Position numbers and translations under genes: made by a program. 36,652 bases of DNA. It comes from Sulfurihydrogenibium sp. Lineage in GTDB: Bacteria > Aquificota > Aquificia > Aquificales > Hydrogenothermaceae. Below are positions 34,960 through 36,652 of the stretch, one piece after another. Each line of letters begins with the position of its first letter. The first letter of the stretch is position 1. The notes below the pieces were generated by a model, which saw nothing but the letters and a program-made list of their open reading frames with translations, did no database searches and was not told the DNA's origin. The stretch lies in NCBI RefSeq assembly GCF_028276765.1, contig NZ_JAPYVU010000014.1, positions 1 through 36,652 of the forward strand, read 5' to 3'.

Positions 34960-35978
34960 CTTGACACTCCTACGATATTTTTTGGATTTCCTTCTATGAA
35001 TGATTTTAAGTTATCAAGTGTAATATCTAATATTCTATAAAGTGCATCTTTTGTGTTATAAGCGTTATGTGGAGATACGATAACATTTTCAGAATGTAAA
35101 ATATAAAATGTCTCCAATGCTTTTTTTAACTTTATTGCAGGAATATCATCTCTCTTTAGATATTCTTCTTCGATCCAAACATCTTCTGCTTCAAATGTAT
35201 CAAGTCCTACACCACCTGCAAGCCTACCTTCTTTAAGTGCTTGAACTATAGCTTCTATCTCAACTACAGGACCCCTTGAAGTATTAATAAGCATAGCATC
35301 TAATTTCATAAGTTTGATATTAAATCTGTTTATCAAATGATGTGTTGCCGGTGTGTATGGTACATGCAGAGTAACGATATCAGAACTTCTAAGCAAATCT
35401 TCAAGTCCTACATACTCAACGCCGTATTTTTCAATCAATTCATTATCTTTAGCTCTATCATATACAAGTATTTTCATTCCAAAGCCATGGGCTATTCTTA
35501 TTACATGCTTTCCAATCCTTCCGGCACCAATTATACCGATAGTTTTACCCATTAAGTCTATTCCTGTTAACCCATCTCTTGAAAATATGCCTTTTGACGT
35601 TCTTTCTATCATAGGTTTAAATTTTCTTGCCAACGCAAGTATTAATGCAAATGTATACTCGGCAACTGTATTATTACCATATCCGGGAACATTACAAACA
35701 GTTATACCCTTTTTATTAGCATAATCAACATCTATATGATCATATCCTGTTGACCTTGTAATGATTAATTTTAAATTTTCCATCTTATCAATTACTTCTT
35801 TTGTTAGCTTAGAATATATAAATACAATAGCTACTTCTGTATCTTTGTAAAGGTCTACATTTGTATCATCAAGTGGCTCTTTTGTAAATTTAACGCTTCC
35901 TTGAATTCCTAAGTCTTGTATTTTTTTCTCTAAGTACAATCTTTCCCAATCTTCCGTCTCAAAAAAATAGATGTTCAT
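34956..35978 (-). CDS. D-2-hydroxyacid dehydrogenase (D-lactate dehydrogenase-like)
   Basis: An NAD-dependent dehydrogenase of the D-isomer-specific family, 340 residues from the ATG at 35978. It has the dinucleotide motif GIIGAGRIG (148-156) and the catalytic triad R235 (NTSRGP), E263 region (LDTFEAED) and H304 (SPHNAY). The closest group by eye is LdhA-like D-lactate dehydrogenases. An upstream in-frame TTG would add five residues, but GGAGGG sits seven bases before the ATG, so the shorter form is chosen. It is first in a run with mqnC and the coiled-coil genes. Confidence 0.88.
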   Translation of the reverse strand: MNIYFFETEDWERLYLEKKIQDLGIQGSVKFTKEPLDDTNVDLYKDTEVAIVFIYSKLTKEVIDKMENLKLIITRSTGYDHIDVDYANKKGITVCNVPGYGNNTVAEYTFALILALARKFKPMIERTSKGIFSRDGLTGIDLMGKTIGIIGAGRIGKHVIRIAHGFGMKILVYDRAKDNELIEKYGVEYVGLEDLLRSSDIVTLHVPYTPATHHLINRFNIKLMKLDAMLINTSRGPVVEIEAIVQALKEGRLAGGVGLDTFEAEDVWIEEEYLKRDDIPAIKLKKALETFYILHSENVIVSPHNAYNTKDALYRILDITLDNLKSFIEGNPKNIVGVSS

Positions 35979-36042
35979 AGCGCATCCCTCCAATTTTTTT
36001 AATCTATTCTAACATAGAGATAGATATATTGGTACTTTGTAT

Positions 36043-36172
36043 TAATAGAAAATCATAGAACATCCCGAGGCCGTAAGGTCGAAGGATATCGTTTTTGATT
36101 TTTTGGTTTGAAAAAAATTATGAGATTCTTCGCCGGCTGCAGAATGACAATTTGAGTTTTTGGAACAGTCTC
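36043..36172 (+). repeat. Type 1 element whose left end matches the IS5-like remnant
   Basis: The left end, TAATAGAAAATCATAGAA, is shared with the right-hand end of the IS5-like wreck (about 14764-14781). The body has both palindromes (CATCCCGAGGCCGTAAGG; GATTCTTCGCCGGCTGCAG) and the right end is TTTTTGGAACAGTCTCC. It looks like an intermediate between the insertion sequence and the shorter elements. Confidence 0.6.
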
Positions 36173-36182
36173 CAATTTCTGC

Positions 36183-36211
36183 TTGACAGGTTAAAAATTT
36201 TTTTGTATATT
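36183..36211 (+). promoter_or_regulatory. Near-consensus sigma-70 promoter facing the right edge
   Basis: TTGACA (36183-36188), a 17-base spacer and TATATT (36206-36211). No reading frame with a ribosome binding site follows within the 440 visible bases, so if active it makes a non-coding or long-leader transcript that continues past the window. Confidence 0.5.
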
Positions 36212-36652
36212 TATAATAGCTTTTTAATTTTTAATTTTTTAACTGAACCTTGGCAACTGAATAGGTTAGCCCACACAAGCTTGTTTTACGTGAAACGTGA
36301 GACGTAAGATGTGAGACGTTGGAGATTGGTTTATCAATAATTTAGTGATTTTTATCTGATTGATTGATGACTTGGTAAGGTGGTTTATAAGTCAGTGAAA
36401 CTAAGATATTGGTAATGTGATTTTATTTTTTTATGTTTGATTCAGGCATGTGTAATAATGGTTTGAAAGGGATTTTTTGAAGAGTAGTTGTAAGTGTTTG
36501 TTGAAATAAACTTTTTAATTTTGAATTCTTTAATGCTTAATTTTTTGAAAATTTGTAATTTTTTATTTTAAAATTTTTTGAGATCGGGAAGTTGAGAAGT
36601 ATTATTTGCAGCGGGCTTCTGAGTTTTGGGTCTTCAGCAGTAGGCTTGTGAT
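36212..36652. other. AT-rich gene-free stretch at the right edge
   Basis: No gene is seen on either strand. At 36288-36320 is a run of ACGTGAAACGTGAGACGT-type filler. The final 45 bases turn G-rich: GCAGCGGGCTTCTGAG (36608-36623) recurs imperfectly 29 bases later as GCAGTAGGCTTGTGAT (36637-36652). The region could be the leader of something outside the window; nothing more can be said from here. Confidence 0.4.

Overview
The window looks like chromosomal DNA from a thermophilic, AT-rich Gram-negative bacterium, most likely an Aquificota member of the Hydrogenothermaceae (Sulfurihydrogenibium-like). That placement is inference. It rests on strongly AT-biased codon use, frequent TTG starts, an aminopropyltransferase plus branched-polyamine synthase pair typical of thermophiles, a futalosine-route menaquinone gene (mqnC), a HerA-type ATPase, and c-type cytochrome-related lipoproteins. 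No rRNA, tRNA or CRISPR array was recognised.

Layout. 1-3338 (minus): alaS, yajC and the 5' part of an Rpn/PD-(D/E)XK nuclease in one operon. 3399-5837 (plus): a three-domain acyl-activating / acyl carrier / acyltransferase protein, followed by the last codons of a lost GGDEF gene. 6007-7632 (minus): cinA behind a lipoprotein resembling the C-terminal domain of CcmI. 8236-10892 (minus): an OmpR-type two-component system upstream of two tiny low-complexity exported proteins. 11204-14240 (plus): a HerA ATPase, a phosphoribosyltransferase and a haem-binding lipoprotein. 14282-14506 (minus): a small ferredoxin. 14507-15747: repeats and a wrecked IS5-like element. 15748-18474 (minus): mutS2 behind a decayed MNT/HEPN pair. 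18475-19564: a wrecked IS1595-like element and a structured aspS leader. 19565-23346 (plus): aspS, rhodanese, comF and a frameshifted cation-diffusion transporter. 23385-28619 (minus): bpsA, speE, an inactive-looking M16 peptidase homologue, rsmI and a DUF4139-like exported protein. 29115-30621 (plus): ahcY and a DUF465-like gene. 31518-32153 (minus): an O-methyltransferase. 32205-33090: a wrecked IS982-like element and another transposase fragment. 33132-35978 (minus): a D-2-hydroxyacid dehydrogenase, mqnC and two tandem copies of a coiled-coil membrane protein. The last 670 bases have no gene.

The most distinctive feature is the intergenic repeat population. Two families of about 150-180 bp miniature elements carry the same inner pair of palindromes but different ends. 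Type 1 ends (GAGGCTGTTCCAAAAATC) match the ends of the IS5-like wreck at 14755-15499. Type 2 ends (ACCTTGGGTGAGAAATTA) match the ends of the IS982-like wreck at 32205-32955. One type 2 copy is flanked by a perfect 29-bp direct repeat and another by a 28-bp repeat with one mismatch. A type 1 copy has an exact 10-bp duplication, and others have landed inside transposase genes. These repeats explain nearly all of the long gaps.

Most genes are housekeeping (translation, lipid, polyamine, methyl cycle, quinone, recombination). The accessory interest lies in the repeats, the decayed toxin-antitoxin-like pair, the two-component operon with low-complexity exported proteins, and the hairpin-rich aspS leader.
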